64,000 nt of DNA, taken from the NCBI GenBank assembly GCA_963969395.1, contig OZ017799.1, positions 20,462,501 to 20,526,500 of the forward strand, given 5' to 3'. Made by a program: the position numbers and the translations under genes. Under the pieces are notes generated by a model, which had not been told where the DNA came from, did not search any database, and worked only from the letters and a program-made list of their open reading frames with translations. The first letter of the stretch is position 1. Every line of letters begins with the position of its first letter. Below are positions 35,001 through 46,980 of this stretch, piece by piece. The stretch comes from Pseudoscleropodium purum (Eukaryota > Streptophyta > Bryopsida > Hypnales > Brachytheciaceae).

Positions 35001-38000
35001 GCAGTAAGCTCTAAAAATTTGGATTGGTGTCTGTATATACTGAGCAATCCAAATCTATTCAAAAATTGCATAATAATTCTGTGCTTTGCTGGTTTAGTTG
35101 TCAGCATTGCTCGCAGATGTGGGGCTGAACATTCGAGAAGCACACGTCTTCTCAACCACTGACGGCTACTCCCTCGACGTTTTCGTGGTAGATGGCTGGC
35201 CTACAAAGGTAAAGCCTTCAACAGTGTTTCAACTATTTAAATTAAAATTGCACTGAACTGTTAGATCGGAATTCAAGATACATGGAAAGACGTACACAAT
35301 TTTATAAGCACCTGAAGATGGAGATCTAGACCTCCCAATCTTAAGCACCTCAAGAAAATTCAATCATTTTATCATTCTGAAGATTGGAACTGAAGATTGA
35401 CTTGAAGTTTTATAACCACTTGGAGATGGAGACGCTTCCAATCTTAGGCGCCTCAAGATGGGTGGTAATTCAGTTTAATGAAAACTGAATTGCTTACTTT
35501 GATCTATTTCTGTTTACTTTCGATCTATGCGCCCTCAGCAGGGCTTTCTGATAGATCTTGCATCCGGAAAAGAAGCTGTATGTCTTGGATCATCACGAAC
35601 GTCATTTAATTACGATTCTAGCTTGTTCAAGAAGTAATCAACTTGAATCGATCTCTTGTTGTTCAGGATACTGAAGATGTGAAGCAGGCTCTTTTTGAGG
35701 CACTTTCAACTATGGAGGTGATGCAGTGATCCTTTTTCAATGATTTCACAACCTCACTGTTAATATTGAACTGCAAGTGCTGGATTACGATCGATATATC
35801 TAGAATTTGAAGGTTTAGCAACGTTATTTCAGTAACGTCTACAGCAGTTTAGCTACATGCATTTTTTCTGTACATGCTTGAGCAACATTGTGGTACATGC
35901 TTGAGCAATATTTTTCAGCAAACTTGCAAATTTGGGAACATGCTTAAGCAAACATGCAACATTTTTCAGTAAACAATCTCCAAAACGTTGTTCATGTAGG
36001 AGTTTAGGGTTTAGGGTTTAGGGTTTTAGGGTTTACAATCCTTTTTGAAGTTAAAACCATCCCAAACACCTGAAAAAGATTGCGGTGACTATGTAGTTAT
36101 ATAATTTGAGGTAGATAATGAAAACATCTGAAAAAAAGGAAACCTAGGGATAGGTAAGTATGCTCTAACTTGTTCCTGTGCAATATTGATGTTGATGTTC
36201 AGCCTGCAGTGTTGAGCGGTGGGTCAGTGCCAGCTCCTGAGCACGCCCCTCAGCCTGAACTTAAACGGATCATACCAGAAGCAGGTTCGAGTGGCGTAGA
36301 TGATTGGGAAATTGATAGTAGCCAGTTAAAGTTCGTCGGCAAGGTGAAAACTGGCTCTTCTGGAGATTTGTAAGTATCTCTTGCATGCAGCTACTCTATT
36401 CCATTTCGTAAGAAAATTTAGAGAGGAAAGTGGCAGGATTGTACGTAAATGGTAAGCATCTTGGCATTATTAAGATGACCTAATTATTCTAGCAACGGTG
36501 GATGCAACAGTACAATCTTTACCAGGATAGATTGTCCCTCAGAATGTCCCTCAATTTGAATTATGGAGTGGTGAATGTGCCTGCACTTAATAACAAAGGG
36601 TACGCAGTTGTATTGATAAAGAGTATTATGAAACTTAAGGGTATTGTTTGTCGATCTATGAGTCTTTGAACCTTAAGTGACAACTCACTTCGTATATTAA
36701 TAGTTCGTACATTCGTGCCTAGTTTCACAACTGTCGAATTCTAAGTAAATTAAACTCAATCTGGGAAATCAAATGTACTGTGAACCTTTGCATGAATGTT
36801 GATTTAAAACTGACGAGTATAGTCAAACCCTTGAATGTATGTATTCAGATATCAAGGTAGCTATTGTGGTCAGGATGTGGCCATCAAAGTTCTCAAGGCA
36901 GAGCGGATGAACGAAAGCTTGAGGCAAGAATTTCAACAAGAGGTGTTTGTCATGCGGTAATGTGCAGCTTTTCGAGAGAGCTTTCAGTAATGGAACACTC
37001 CATAAATCTCCTATAGACCTAAATTATATTATTTATCTCTAGCATGCCAGTCTCACCTTCAATTTGATGAATACCCCGCACCCAAGGGTGCCTTAGTTTC
37101 TGTAAAAGCAGCCAGATTGGGCTGAAGTCAGATGTGATTGAACTAACTTGTGCAGGAAAGTGAGACACAAGAACATTGTGCAGTTCATTGGCGCTTGCAC
37201 AAAGCCCCCCAATTTTTGCATTGTCACAGGTATGTATGTATATCTCTTAAGTCAATTGGATGTCCTCGATCGTCATTAGAATATGGATTAAACTGACATT
37301 AATTGTCCGTTTTCCATGATAGCAATTGGTGAAGTTTTACGCAGGTATTCAAAACCAAAGTCTGCATGCGTCCGAGTTTTCAAAGGAAAACTAGGACAGC
37401 TTGAGCCAGTTATTGAATGAATAATATTCCCGATAATATTGCACATTGTGATTTATGTTGACAAAAGAACGCTGTGACGCATCAAATGAGTGTGATTCAC
37501 TTTCGTTTAATTTCCTTTTTTCAGGACAATACTGTAGTTACGCACGTAGCTCCAGGGTTTAGGGTTTAGGGTTTTCAATGTTTTTGTTAAGTTGTCTGCA
37601 TGCATGAATTGCATGCAGAATACATGTCTGGTGGGAGTGTCTATGACTACTTGCACCAGCAAAAGGCAGCTTTGAAGATGCCAATGCTTCTGCGAGTGGC
37701 CATCGATGTCTCCAAGGGGATGGACTACCTTCATCAGAACAAAATCATACATCGGGACTTAAAAGCATCGAACCTACTTATGGACGAGAATGAGGTAAGC
37801 AACGCAGCCCTGTGACCTTCAATTCCTCCTTTCATTGCCTCTTCGACATATATGCTTACAGAACTTCCCAAGTCTCAGTAGTGTAATCCCAATACCTATT
37901 AAATAATTCTCCAATATGTACGCACTTTTGTGTTAGAGGATGATTTTACTGTTTTCATTTAGCACCTCTTACCTTGACACTCTTTGAGTTTCGTGGAGGA

Positions 38001-39798
38001 TTTCAGGTGGTCAAGGTGGCTGATTTTGGTGTAGCCAGAGTGCAAGCCCAGTCGGGCATCATGACAGCAGAGACAGGCACTTACCGGTGGATGGCTCCTG
38101 AGGTATGGTTATACCTAGAGCATCTTTTTTCCATGAAATATTGTTATTACCAGGAAATGCATGCTGTCTATGATTACTACCTGAACTGTCAATTTTATTA
38201 ACTTGTCGCAATTCTGGGTTCGAATAATTGCGACATTCATCTACACAAAACCCTAAAAAATAGGAGCTTAAACTAGATATAGGCCGCGCACCCTAGAGTG
38301 GTTGAATTCCACTAATTTAACGAAGTTGGCATGTTGAGAAACGTACTGTTAACGAAACGGTGTTTGCTTAAAACTACAGAGAAATATTCGAATGTGGTTT
38401 ATGACTAGTCCTGACATCTGCTCGCCAGGTTATAGAGCACAAACCTTATGATAACAAGGCGGATGTTTTCAGCTTCGGTATTGTACTTTGGGAGCTACTA
38501 ACAGGACAGGTATGACCACGGTCATTGGCATATTTTTAGGATGCATTGGAATGAAGACAGTGAGGTATCTCATTCCAAGTTGATGTTTGTCAATGGCTCA
38601 TAACGAAATTTGTTCTGAGTGTTGGAATAATCGTCAATAAAACAACAGCAGTGGAATAGAAGTTGTGACCAAGGTATGCAATACTGTGGTCTTCAGTAAT
38701 ACCAAACCAGGCGACTATAATATTTTCAATTTAATATGAAGTATTTTTATACTTGTACGCATAATATTCGAAAAAAGAACTGATACCCTCCCGGATACGC
38801 AAACCAGTTTGGTATATAGTACTGAAAAAAAGTGATAGCAGTAACAACAGTGGTTACAACTAATTGGGAGGTTGAAACATCTCAATGTTGTTTTTGTCAA
38901 CTTACTGTTCAACAGGAGGTTTGCGCTTAACTTGTGTCCTAGCCTGTCTCATTGACACACAGTTAGAGTGAGGACAGATGTAGAGTGAGCAAATCCTGAG
39001 AGATGATCGATGATGGTGGTGGGTTTTATAATTCCCCACATTTGACACAAAATCTTGTCCAGGTTCCTTACGAAGACCTTACTCCTCTTCAAGCTGCAGT
39101 TGGTGTGGTCAAGAAGGTCCGTGCTCTTGTTTTTGGTTCTGCAATTTGCATTTGTTCAGCCATTATTGTCAGATAGCTAATCACCCCGTTCGAGAATGCT
39201 GACTTGTATACATATATCTGTTGGATTGGGTTATTCCAGGGTTTGAGACCAACCATTCCTGAGAACGTAGATCCAATTCTGGACGAGTTACTACAACGCT
39301 GCTGGAAAACAGACCCACAAGGAAGGCCAGATTTCTCAGAAATAACTAGTGTGCTTGAGGACGTCCTGAAACAGGTTTGCATAAGAAGTTTCCTGAAGGT
39401 TTCCCACCATTTGCTTGATTTCTATGAACATTCAGAGGTTTTGACCTAATCCACCTGGGCTACCTTTTGATAGTCATATTCGTTAAAATGGCATGTTTCA
39501 ACACTCCAAAATCATGACATCTAATTGCACAGAGCTCCAATTACAGCTAGAGAATTTTAATTTGAGGTTCCAGATGGTTGTCTGAAAAACTGCCCAATAT
39601 TTTGAAATTTTGAAATTTTTTTCGGATATGAAGATTTTGGTAATCAGTTGCAAAAGCTGTTAAGTCCATGCCCTTGTGATAATTTGTGACCGTCGCTATG
39701 TGGAGCAGGTGAATTGTGATGCAGGTCTGACTAGGAGAAATAAAGACAAAAAACTTGCAGGATTGTTTGCAGCATTCAAGCGCTCACCAGGCCTTTAA
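32001..39798 (+). CDS. STY46: ACT-domain Raf-like protein kinase (STY8/STY17/STY46 type)
   Basis: Sixteen exons: 32001-32179, 33278-33392, 33715-33806, 33980-34071, 34539-34588, 35098-35208, 35667-35717, 36203-36369, 36849-36956, 37156-37229, 37619-37794, 38007-38102, 38429-38509, 39063-39116, 39240-39374 and 39709-39798. Phases agree; 556 aa, near the family's usual size. The N-terminal FDRLPTRYAL block and the ACT domain (about 160-230, [16 protein letters not shown] through DVFVVDGW) are typical. The kinase domain shows a Gly loop (KTGSSGD), VAIKVLK (K299), HRDLKASN (391-398), DFGVAR (411) and [11 protein letters not shown] (427-437). Known STY kinases phosphorylate transit peptides of plastid precursor proteins in the cytosol. 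Exon 4's donor was chosen because only 34071 keeps the frame. Introns 7 and 10 hold telomere-type repeats. Which family member it is cannot be decided here. Confidence 0.93.
36003..36035 (+). repeat. Interstitial telomere-type repeat in STY intron 7
   Basis: Four TTTAGGG-type units in a row, the last with an extra T. Just upstream (35860-35990) is a small degenerate repeat of ACATGCTTGAGCAA-like phrases. Confidence 0.9.
37553..37575 (+). repeat. Interstitial telomere-type repeat in STY intron 10
   Basis: About two and a half TTTAGGG units, ending some 45 bases before the exon 11 acceptor. Confidence 0.85.
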
Positions 39799-40661
39799 GT
39801 AATAACGCAGCTACTCATTCAACGTGATGTATGAGAGTTGCTACTTTAGCTCAGTTGCACTTGCTTACAGAAAATTTTGGTATTTACTAGAGGAAAGAGA
39901 TCTAAGTAGTTCTTCTATTTGGTTATGGACCAAACTGCTAACCTTCCAGTAGTTACCGGCATTTTAGTTTCTCCAATCTGGAGATGTGGCCTTGTACACA
40001 GCTGCAGCCATTCATAGCAAAATTAGTGATCATGAGGATAATTATCAAATTAACAATCCCACCAAGAATGTGGATGAGGAGTTCAACAACTCATTCTGAA
40101 ATTTTATCTATTAATATTAGGTTGTGACTTGTGAGTGACAATTTCTCGAATGGCCATGCGAAATCAATGCGAATGTGCAGTAGTTAAATGTTTGAAGTGC
40201 TTCTTGCAATCAGTTAAAGGGAAAGTGTGGCCACTAATGCCTCGACAGAGGCCCAGCACTTCAGCTGTTCAGCATGTTCAGCGTTAGACACCAGGTCATC
40301 TTATACACAAGCTAGTGAAGTGACTCAATGGACCAAATTGTTCCAAATAATTCAGATAAGAAATAAGAGCTCAAAAATCATGGCTACATCGTACTCACTA
40401 GGAGGTAAGCAAGGGCTCTTCGGTAGCAAGCAGTCATATGAACAAGAGTTCTTGATCATATTCCATCTCAAGGAATAGCGTGTGGAAACATTAAGTCGAA
40501 AAAATTACAAGCTCAGAGTTGATACAAAGTTAACAAACCTTTGCAGAGACCCAGTTTCCTACGAAGGGCTGCCGACAAAGAACAAATAACTGATTTGTCC
40601 AAAAGTTAAGCTAAGCTACTAAAACTTCCAAACTACCGAAGAAGCAATACAGACACTGTTT
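39799..40661. other. Convergent intergenic spacer between STY and the cyclophilin gene
   Basis: Both neighbours end here (STY on plus, cyclophilin on minus), so this should contain the two 3' UTRs. No further gene seen. Confidence 0.5.
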
Positions 40662-42740
40662 CTACCCAGCTAATGGATTAGCATGTATTGTGACCCGGTT
40701 TAGACGAATCTCTGCAAGAGGCCGGTCACCTGGTCCTGTCGGTGTCTGCAACAAACCACAGCATCATAAATAACGAGAAACCGCAAAGATCATGACAGCA
40801 ATTTCTGGTTACTGAACGCTCATAAAGATAGCGAACACCAATCTTCTAGAGTTCTCTCATCAGGTCATCAAATCCTTAACCCTAAGTGCTCAAATGAGTT
40901 AAAATGAATCATTTATGAAGCTTCAAGGAGTGTAACAAAAAATAATAATAGAAAGAAGAAATCATACTTACATATTTGAATAATAAAATTATGCTTCAAG
41001 AATTACTACAGTAGACAAGTGGCATTCAAAGTGGGCTTTTATTTTCTAGCTTGGGCATTTACGGGGTTATTACAGACCTCAAAACAGAGAATTTCTAGGC
41101 CTGTAGTGCTTGACAATTTTCTACGCTAAATGCGTTCCAGAAGGTATATGATGGTTCTCATTAGGCATACCTTTTCCATCACGTTCAGGACTTCATGTCC
41201 ATGAATCACACGACCGAAAATTGTGTAAAGCCCATTGAGATGAGGTTGCTTTCCGTATGTCATAAAGAATTGACTCCCATTCGTATTTGGCCCACTGTTG
41301 GCCATGGACAATACACCCCTTGCATTGTGCTGCAACGGAAAAAAAAGAAACCATTAGAATCTTGTGCGAACCAAGATTGAAATCAGTAGCTTAACATGCA
41401 CGAACGCAAACTCACCAATACCGCCAGAAGCTGTAAGACTCAATGTCTGAGAAATGCTCGGTGAAGGTACAATGAACTCACGAAGGTTACCATGAAATGA
41501 TCAGGAAATGAAGAGGATATTATTTCTGCCACTTTAAGTATGTTTTCACATAAGTATGAGTGAGGTTTTCAAGAGATGTGCAAAGCTGTGAAGAGACCAC
41601 TTTGGGTACGAGAACCAAATCTGTTGAACTCAAACTTTTATCACTATGTGTGAATTTCTTATGCAATCATTCAAAGTGGGACGTTTTTGGCCACTACAAG
41701 CGAAAGTAGATCACTTCATTTCCATTAAATGATCTATGGTCACAGACATTTATCCAAGTCTAGCTTACACCACTTGCTAATTAAAAGCCAAACAAGAGTA
41801 AGAGTAGATGAGGTGCAGTTGGTACCAGAAATCGGAATAGGAGACGAGATTAGGTCTCTAACAGTTTTCGTATCCTCTACCTTACCAGCGGCAAAAGGCA
41901 GCACAAAACATACAATAAATTGGAAGCTCAAATCTAAGGCTGATCTGAATAACACCTTAAACCCTAAACCTCATCATTTTTGCAGAAGCCCAGGGACCTC
42001 AAGCAAATTTCAACCCCTAATCTGGTCGTATTCATTGACTGCTCTGATTCTTTTTTATATTACATGTTTGTCAGATTTGATAGCACACTCACTTTCAAGG
42101 ACTCACGAATTTCGTCGTTAAACTTGCGCCCCCATATACTGGTGCCGCCTCGCCCGGTGCCCGTAGGATCTCCACCTTGAATCATAAACCCCTTAATATT
42201 CCTGTGAAAGATCGTGCCATCGTAATATCCACTCGCACACAACGCAAGAAAGTTCTGCGCATGCACGAATAATACTCGTAAGAATCAGAGCAATTTGTCA
42301 TGTGCACCTCTTGACAGCCATTATAGTCACAATTCTCATCACGTGATTGCGTAACGAAAACTTTCCGAACCTTCAGGTTGCAAACCATTCTGGTACAGGG
42401 TTTACAATTTACAATATGAGAAATCAATTGAGGAAAATGAAGGGCCATAGAGAAATATCTTTAAAGTTATCAAGAAAACACTCTCGTACAAAAGCAGGGG
42501 ATGGTAGTGAATTCCTGTACCTCAGCAGCTTTCGGAACTTCGTCGCAGAAAATCTCACACTTAATCTCCCCCACATTCGTATGCAATGTTACCGACTGTA
42601 AAGCAGCAGAAACCCCAAAATCAAGCGTACATCGACACTTCAGTTCCAACTCTTACATCGACACTTTGATCCCCAATCAATGAACAAATCTCGACTCTAC
42701 AAGCAACTCAACGCGGGATAGAGGGTCAGAAAATCACCAT
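40662..42740 (-). CDS. CYP18-1: Cyclophilin, PPIL3/CYP18-1 type peptidyl-prolyl isomerase
   Basis: Minus-strand coding exons, 5' to 3': 42738-42740 (ATG only), 42521-42595, 42093-42254, 41171-41329 and 40662-40745. All junctions are GT-AG and in phase, giving 160 aa; PPIL3 proteins are about 160. The product starts [19 protein letters not shown] and keeps the cyclophilin core: [22 protein letters not shown] and [13 protein letters not shown], then PPIL3-like [10 protein letters not shown] with Tyr where cyclophilin A has His and Trp nearby. It ends [12 protein letters not shown]3/CYP18-1 is a single-domain isomerase associated with spliceosomal factors. The first intron directly follows the start codon; this was chosen because an acceptor lies immediately before the Ser codon and the nearest upstream ATG is followed by GTGATT. 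It shares a divergent promoter with HISN7. Confidence 0.92.
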
Positions 42741-43245
42741 GATAACGTATACTTGACAATCTTCCTGCGGAGGGTTTAGTAGATTTGCACCGTCAATCCA
42801 AGCGAAAGTTAAACCGCCGTGCAATACTCGATTTAAGAAGACCGTGAACGAAATATCATTGCAGAAATAACTGAAAGAGTTATGCGCAGGTTTCAAAGAA
42901 GTATCTGGAAACTGGATTCCGAGACTTCGTACAGTTGCTAAATTAGGGTTAGGGTTTAGGCAGGGGAAAATACGAGCAAGTTCTCTATAGACTCTTCGAG
43001 TTCTCCAGCATTAGCAATTTGTGGGCCAAGGGATAACTTTAGTTTGCCATTCGATTCTCTTGATAGAAATTGCTGCAAATATCGTGCGGATCAGTTACTT
43101 TGGTCTGCCGTCGTCCTCAGTGCAGACCTGAATGTTGGGAAGCATCATTCTCACGAGACTTCACCAACACGTTAGAGATTTTTTTGGTCAATTTCAGATG
43201 CGAGTACCGAGAGATAGATGTGAATCAGGAAGAACGTGAGTGACA
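42741..43245. promoter_or_regulatory. Divergent promoter between CYP18-1 and HISN7, with telo-box-like tract
   Basis: The two start codons are 505 bases apart and point away from each other. A TTAGGGTTAGGGTTTAGG tract lies at 42943-42960; it contains the telo-box core (AAACCCTAA on the minus strand), an element known from plant promoters of growth and translation genes. Shared control of the two genes is an inference. Confidence 0.6.
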
Positions 43246-46200
43246 ATGTCTGTTTCCCAAATTTCCTCCCTCTCCAACCCCTCCTTTTCTTCGCAACGAC
43301 AGGTATCTAACACCCTGACAGCAACATGGGGAACCAAGTCAATCCGGGTTCGCAATTTCGGTCTTGAGTCCACTTTCTCTGCTTACTTGTCAAAGTGTTC
43401 AATTGCGCAAAGAGAGAGAATCTTGAGCTTGAGTGTGTCCCGAAGGCAGCGTCGCATTTGTGCGAGCATAGAAGTTGAGGTTCCCGTGTCGGGTGAGACC
43501 ATGGACCAGTTTGTGGAGGTGGTCCACAAGCTTGCAGACACTGCTCGCGAAATCACCTTGAAGTACTACAGGTCCAAGTTTCAGATCATTGACAAGGCCG
43601 ATTTGAGTAAGTGCACTGGAGACGTGAAGCACACATTCTCTGAATTTTTATTTGGCACACTTAGAATAAGCACATTCCTTTTAAAGCAACGAACAATAAA
43701 TAGTTTAGGAGAAGTTTGTTTTCTTAATTGAGCATTTGAGTGGCATTCAGGCCCTGTTACAATTGCTGATCGGAGTGCGGAGCTGGCAATGCGTGAGTTA
43801 CTGGGTGAGCTTTGCCCATCACATTCCATGTAAGAATCTCTCACAATTAGAATTAGGATATAGGGTTTGCTATGCCTCTCTGGAAATCAGCTGCACTGTT
43901 TTTTCTAATTAGCGTATGATACACTATTTCTTAGGCTAATTTGAACACCATTCTTAGGTTCATGTGTTACTGAATTTTTTGATGGATAAGATTGTAAAAA
44001 AGAGAGAAATGTCTCTAGTTCCTTGAAACTGGCACCTTATGAGTCTTGTTTTGTTTCAGATCTCACGTCAAAGCTCATAGGACAGTGATGAAAGAAAGGA
44101 TTGAACACTATTTTGGAAGCTTTGGATCTCATGTTAGACACTTGTTGAGGGATTGACCATTCACTCTAAAGCTTGATTGTTGTCCCAAGGTTAAACTACG
44201 TACACTATTGGTATTGGAAAGTTCATTCATTGTATGGAAAGCTATTTGGTGGCGCAATAATCATGAATGGCACCCAATAGAATGAATGGTGCAGCCATAG
44301 CTTTTTTCGTGTAAAGTCTATTCATAATGGTGCGAGTGGAGCAGCTTTGTATGCTGAAGTGAAGGATTTTATGCAGATATGGAGAGGAATGGGGATTGAC
44401 AACTCCTGTTGAAAATTCGGATTACGTTTGGGTGCTGGACCCCATCGACGGCACCAAGAGCTTCATCACTGGTAAGTTCCTCCAAAGGATTCGAATGTGC
44501 ATACTGTCTTCTCCGGCATTAAGGTACGGGATACTCTTTCCGTCACTTTAAGATATGTATGAAGGTGAATTTTCGGAGATGAATAGAGGTGCTGTGAGAT
44601 TTTTGGGTTAAAGAGCCAAATCGTTTGAGATGAAATTTCTGTCTCTATGTTGATTTTGCAACAATGTAGGTAAGAATTTGCCTTTGCAACTCACTTCTTG
44701 GAATATGTTTCAACTGCAGGGAAGCCAGTCTTTGGCACACTCATTGCTCTAATGCATAAAGGAGTTCCAGTAAGATTCACTTATCTTTAACCTCCCATAT
44801 AATCTCTTTTCTGTGGGCGTTGAGGTTATAAATTACACCCTTGAAAATTTTCGTTTCACAAGTCCACCCTTGAGAATTTTCGTTTCGTTTTGTTAAGTTG
44901 TTAAGGTGGTCCAAAATCTTGGTTGAGATTATTCGTTTCTATTCAATTTTTAGTAGCATGTTGTCTGTAAGTACAGAGAGGATGTCATCATCTCCTAGAG
45001 GATTTCCTTGTAGCTGCAGGATTTTGATTCTGTACATCGGCTGCCCTTGAGATGCATTGCCTCAATTGATTTTGATTGTTAGTGATTTTCAGGTGCTTGG
45101 CGTCATTGATCAGCCAGTGCTTAAGGAGCGGTGGTTGGGAATTCAAGGCAGAGCTACTACATTGAATGGAGTTGAGATTCAAACACGTGATACCGCTTTG
45201 CTCAAGGATTCTTATTTGTATGCATTTTACTCTTCTGTATGAACTCTGGTGATTGAAATTGTTAACCTGAAACTCTGTCACTAGTTTTGCATGGTAATAC
45301 ATCAAATCAATGGTATAAATACTTCCTTTAACCACAACATCTCTCCTTTATCCTTTACCCGGTTAGTTTTTTCATTCTGTGAAATACGTGGCATCCAATA
45401 CGTGGCATCCATTATCTTTTACATGCACTAGTACGTTCATGGATCACTCGCAGATATCAATGTCATTCACTCACTTGAACAGTCATTGTTGACGTGGAGC
45501 CAGGTATACAACCAGCCCTCATCTATTCGCTGGAGACGCAGAAGAAGCTTTCATTCGGGTCCGAAATGAGGTAATAAGCGTCGCTTACACTGCTCAAGAA
45601 ATCTTATTTGCTTAATTGCAGTCATTAATACGTTGCAGCGCCTAAACTTTAAAGACACCCCCGTAATGCCAAATCAGATTTTTGAAGCTGATGTGGCATT
45701 AGAACATACAATGCTTACCCGTCTTCATTGCACTTGCAACCCACCACAGAATCTGATTTAGAAGATGCAATGAAATTTGAGCGCTCGAATGTTACCCCAA
45801 GACCACCTTACTGTGTGGCATTTTGAAGCCTAAGACTTTAATAGTCATGATCTTTTAGTACACAGAGAATCAGCGGGTGAAAATTTTAGTACAGGACAAA
45901 CACATGGTAATCATCAAGTTCCTATGGTTGGATTTTGCGGATCTGGAACCCAAAATAAATTTTGGAAGGACTAGGTTTTGGTTGTAGTTTTAAAACACCA
46001 CTTGGCAAAGTAGTTACTAACTGACAAAAATTTTGATGACAATTTAAATGGTTGCCATTACTTAGCCCAATGAATCTATTAGACGCTGAAAAATTTGAAT
46101 TCGCAGGTGAAGGTACCTCTGTATGGCTGTGACTGCTATGCTTATGGGCTGTTGGCAGCCGGCCACGTTGATCTAGTCGTCGAGTCTGGACTGAAGGTAC

Positions 46201-46980
46201 ACCTTTCTAGTTCCCTACAATTTTGCATTCAGCTGCGAGATTCATCACGCACTTCCCTCCCACTGTCGAATCTGTGTTTTTACTGTTTGTTATTGTTCTC
46301 TTTGATAGCCATACGATTATCTGGCTTTAGTTCCAGTGGTGGAGGGAGCAGGAGGTGTAATTACCAACTGGGATGGTCAGAAACTTCGCTGGTTGCCTGA
46401 AATCGGTACCACTTCTCAACCTTCGACTTGCTGTTTTAGAATGGCCTCCACGCTGCAACTTTTTGGAGTGTATATTATCTCTTTTGGAGGTCATGTACGG
46501 AGAGGATATGAAAACCGTTGTGGACCTGATCCTGTCACCTATACTGACCTTTCTTACCAACAGTTATTACCAAGTGGTGTAAGAATAACTTGATTAAATG
46601 TCTGGCCACTGATCTTTGAATGGAAATAGAGTTAAGTGTACTTCAGTAGTGATCTACAACTTTCCACTTTGAAACCGTTGCTTAAATTTTTTTGACATAG
46701 TGATAAAAATCTGACCTCAACTGATTTGACTCTTGTTCCCGAAGTGATCCCACCTCTGCTCTGCAGTGATCTCCCAAAAATCACACTCTTCATTTGATAA
46801 AATGCTTAAAGGTACGCAAATGGTGTCCTTCCTTTAGAATGGTAGTCTAAGTGGGCTTGGCTTTGTTGTTGTGTAGGTGAAGTTGGAATTGAAGTGATTG
46901 CAGCTGGGAATGCAAGTCTTCATGAGGCTGCCCTTCAGTCACTTGCTTGGAAAGGCCAAACCACCACCACCACCGGTTAG
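43246..46980 (+). CDS. HISN7: Histidinol-phosphate phosphatase HISN7 (IMPL2), plastidic
   Basis: Nine exons: 43246-43606, 43751-43829, 44377-44471, 44720-44769, 45093-45217, 45504-45570, 46107-46196, 46309-46405 and 46877-46980. The phases agree and give 355 aa, close to the ~346 aa of the Arabidopsis protein. The Ser-rich N-terminal ~75 residues look like a plastid transit peptide. The inositol-monophosphatase fold motifs are intact: GEE (149-151), WVLDPIDGTKSF with metal ligands D168 and D171, DQPVLKERW, CDCYAYGLLAAGHVDLVVESGLKPYD, and NWDG (309-312). The order and the LDPIDGTKSFITGKPVFGTLIAL block fit HISN7 better than IMP or IMPL1. It removes phosphate from L-histidinol phosphate in plastid histidine synthesis, using Mg. 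First in-frame Met of the open exon taken as start; the tail ends in a short Thr run. Confidence 0.94.

Noticed and set aside
40227..40478. 83-codon frame between STY and the cyclophilin gene
   Set aside because: No motif and it lies in the convergent 3' region; probably chance.
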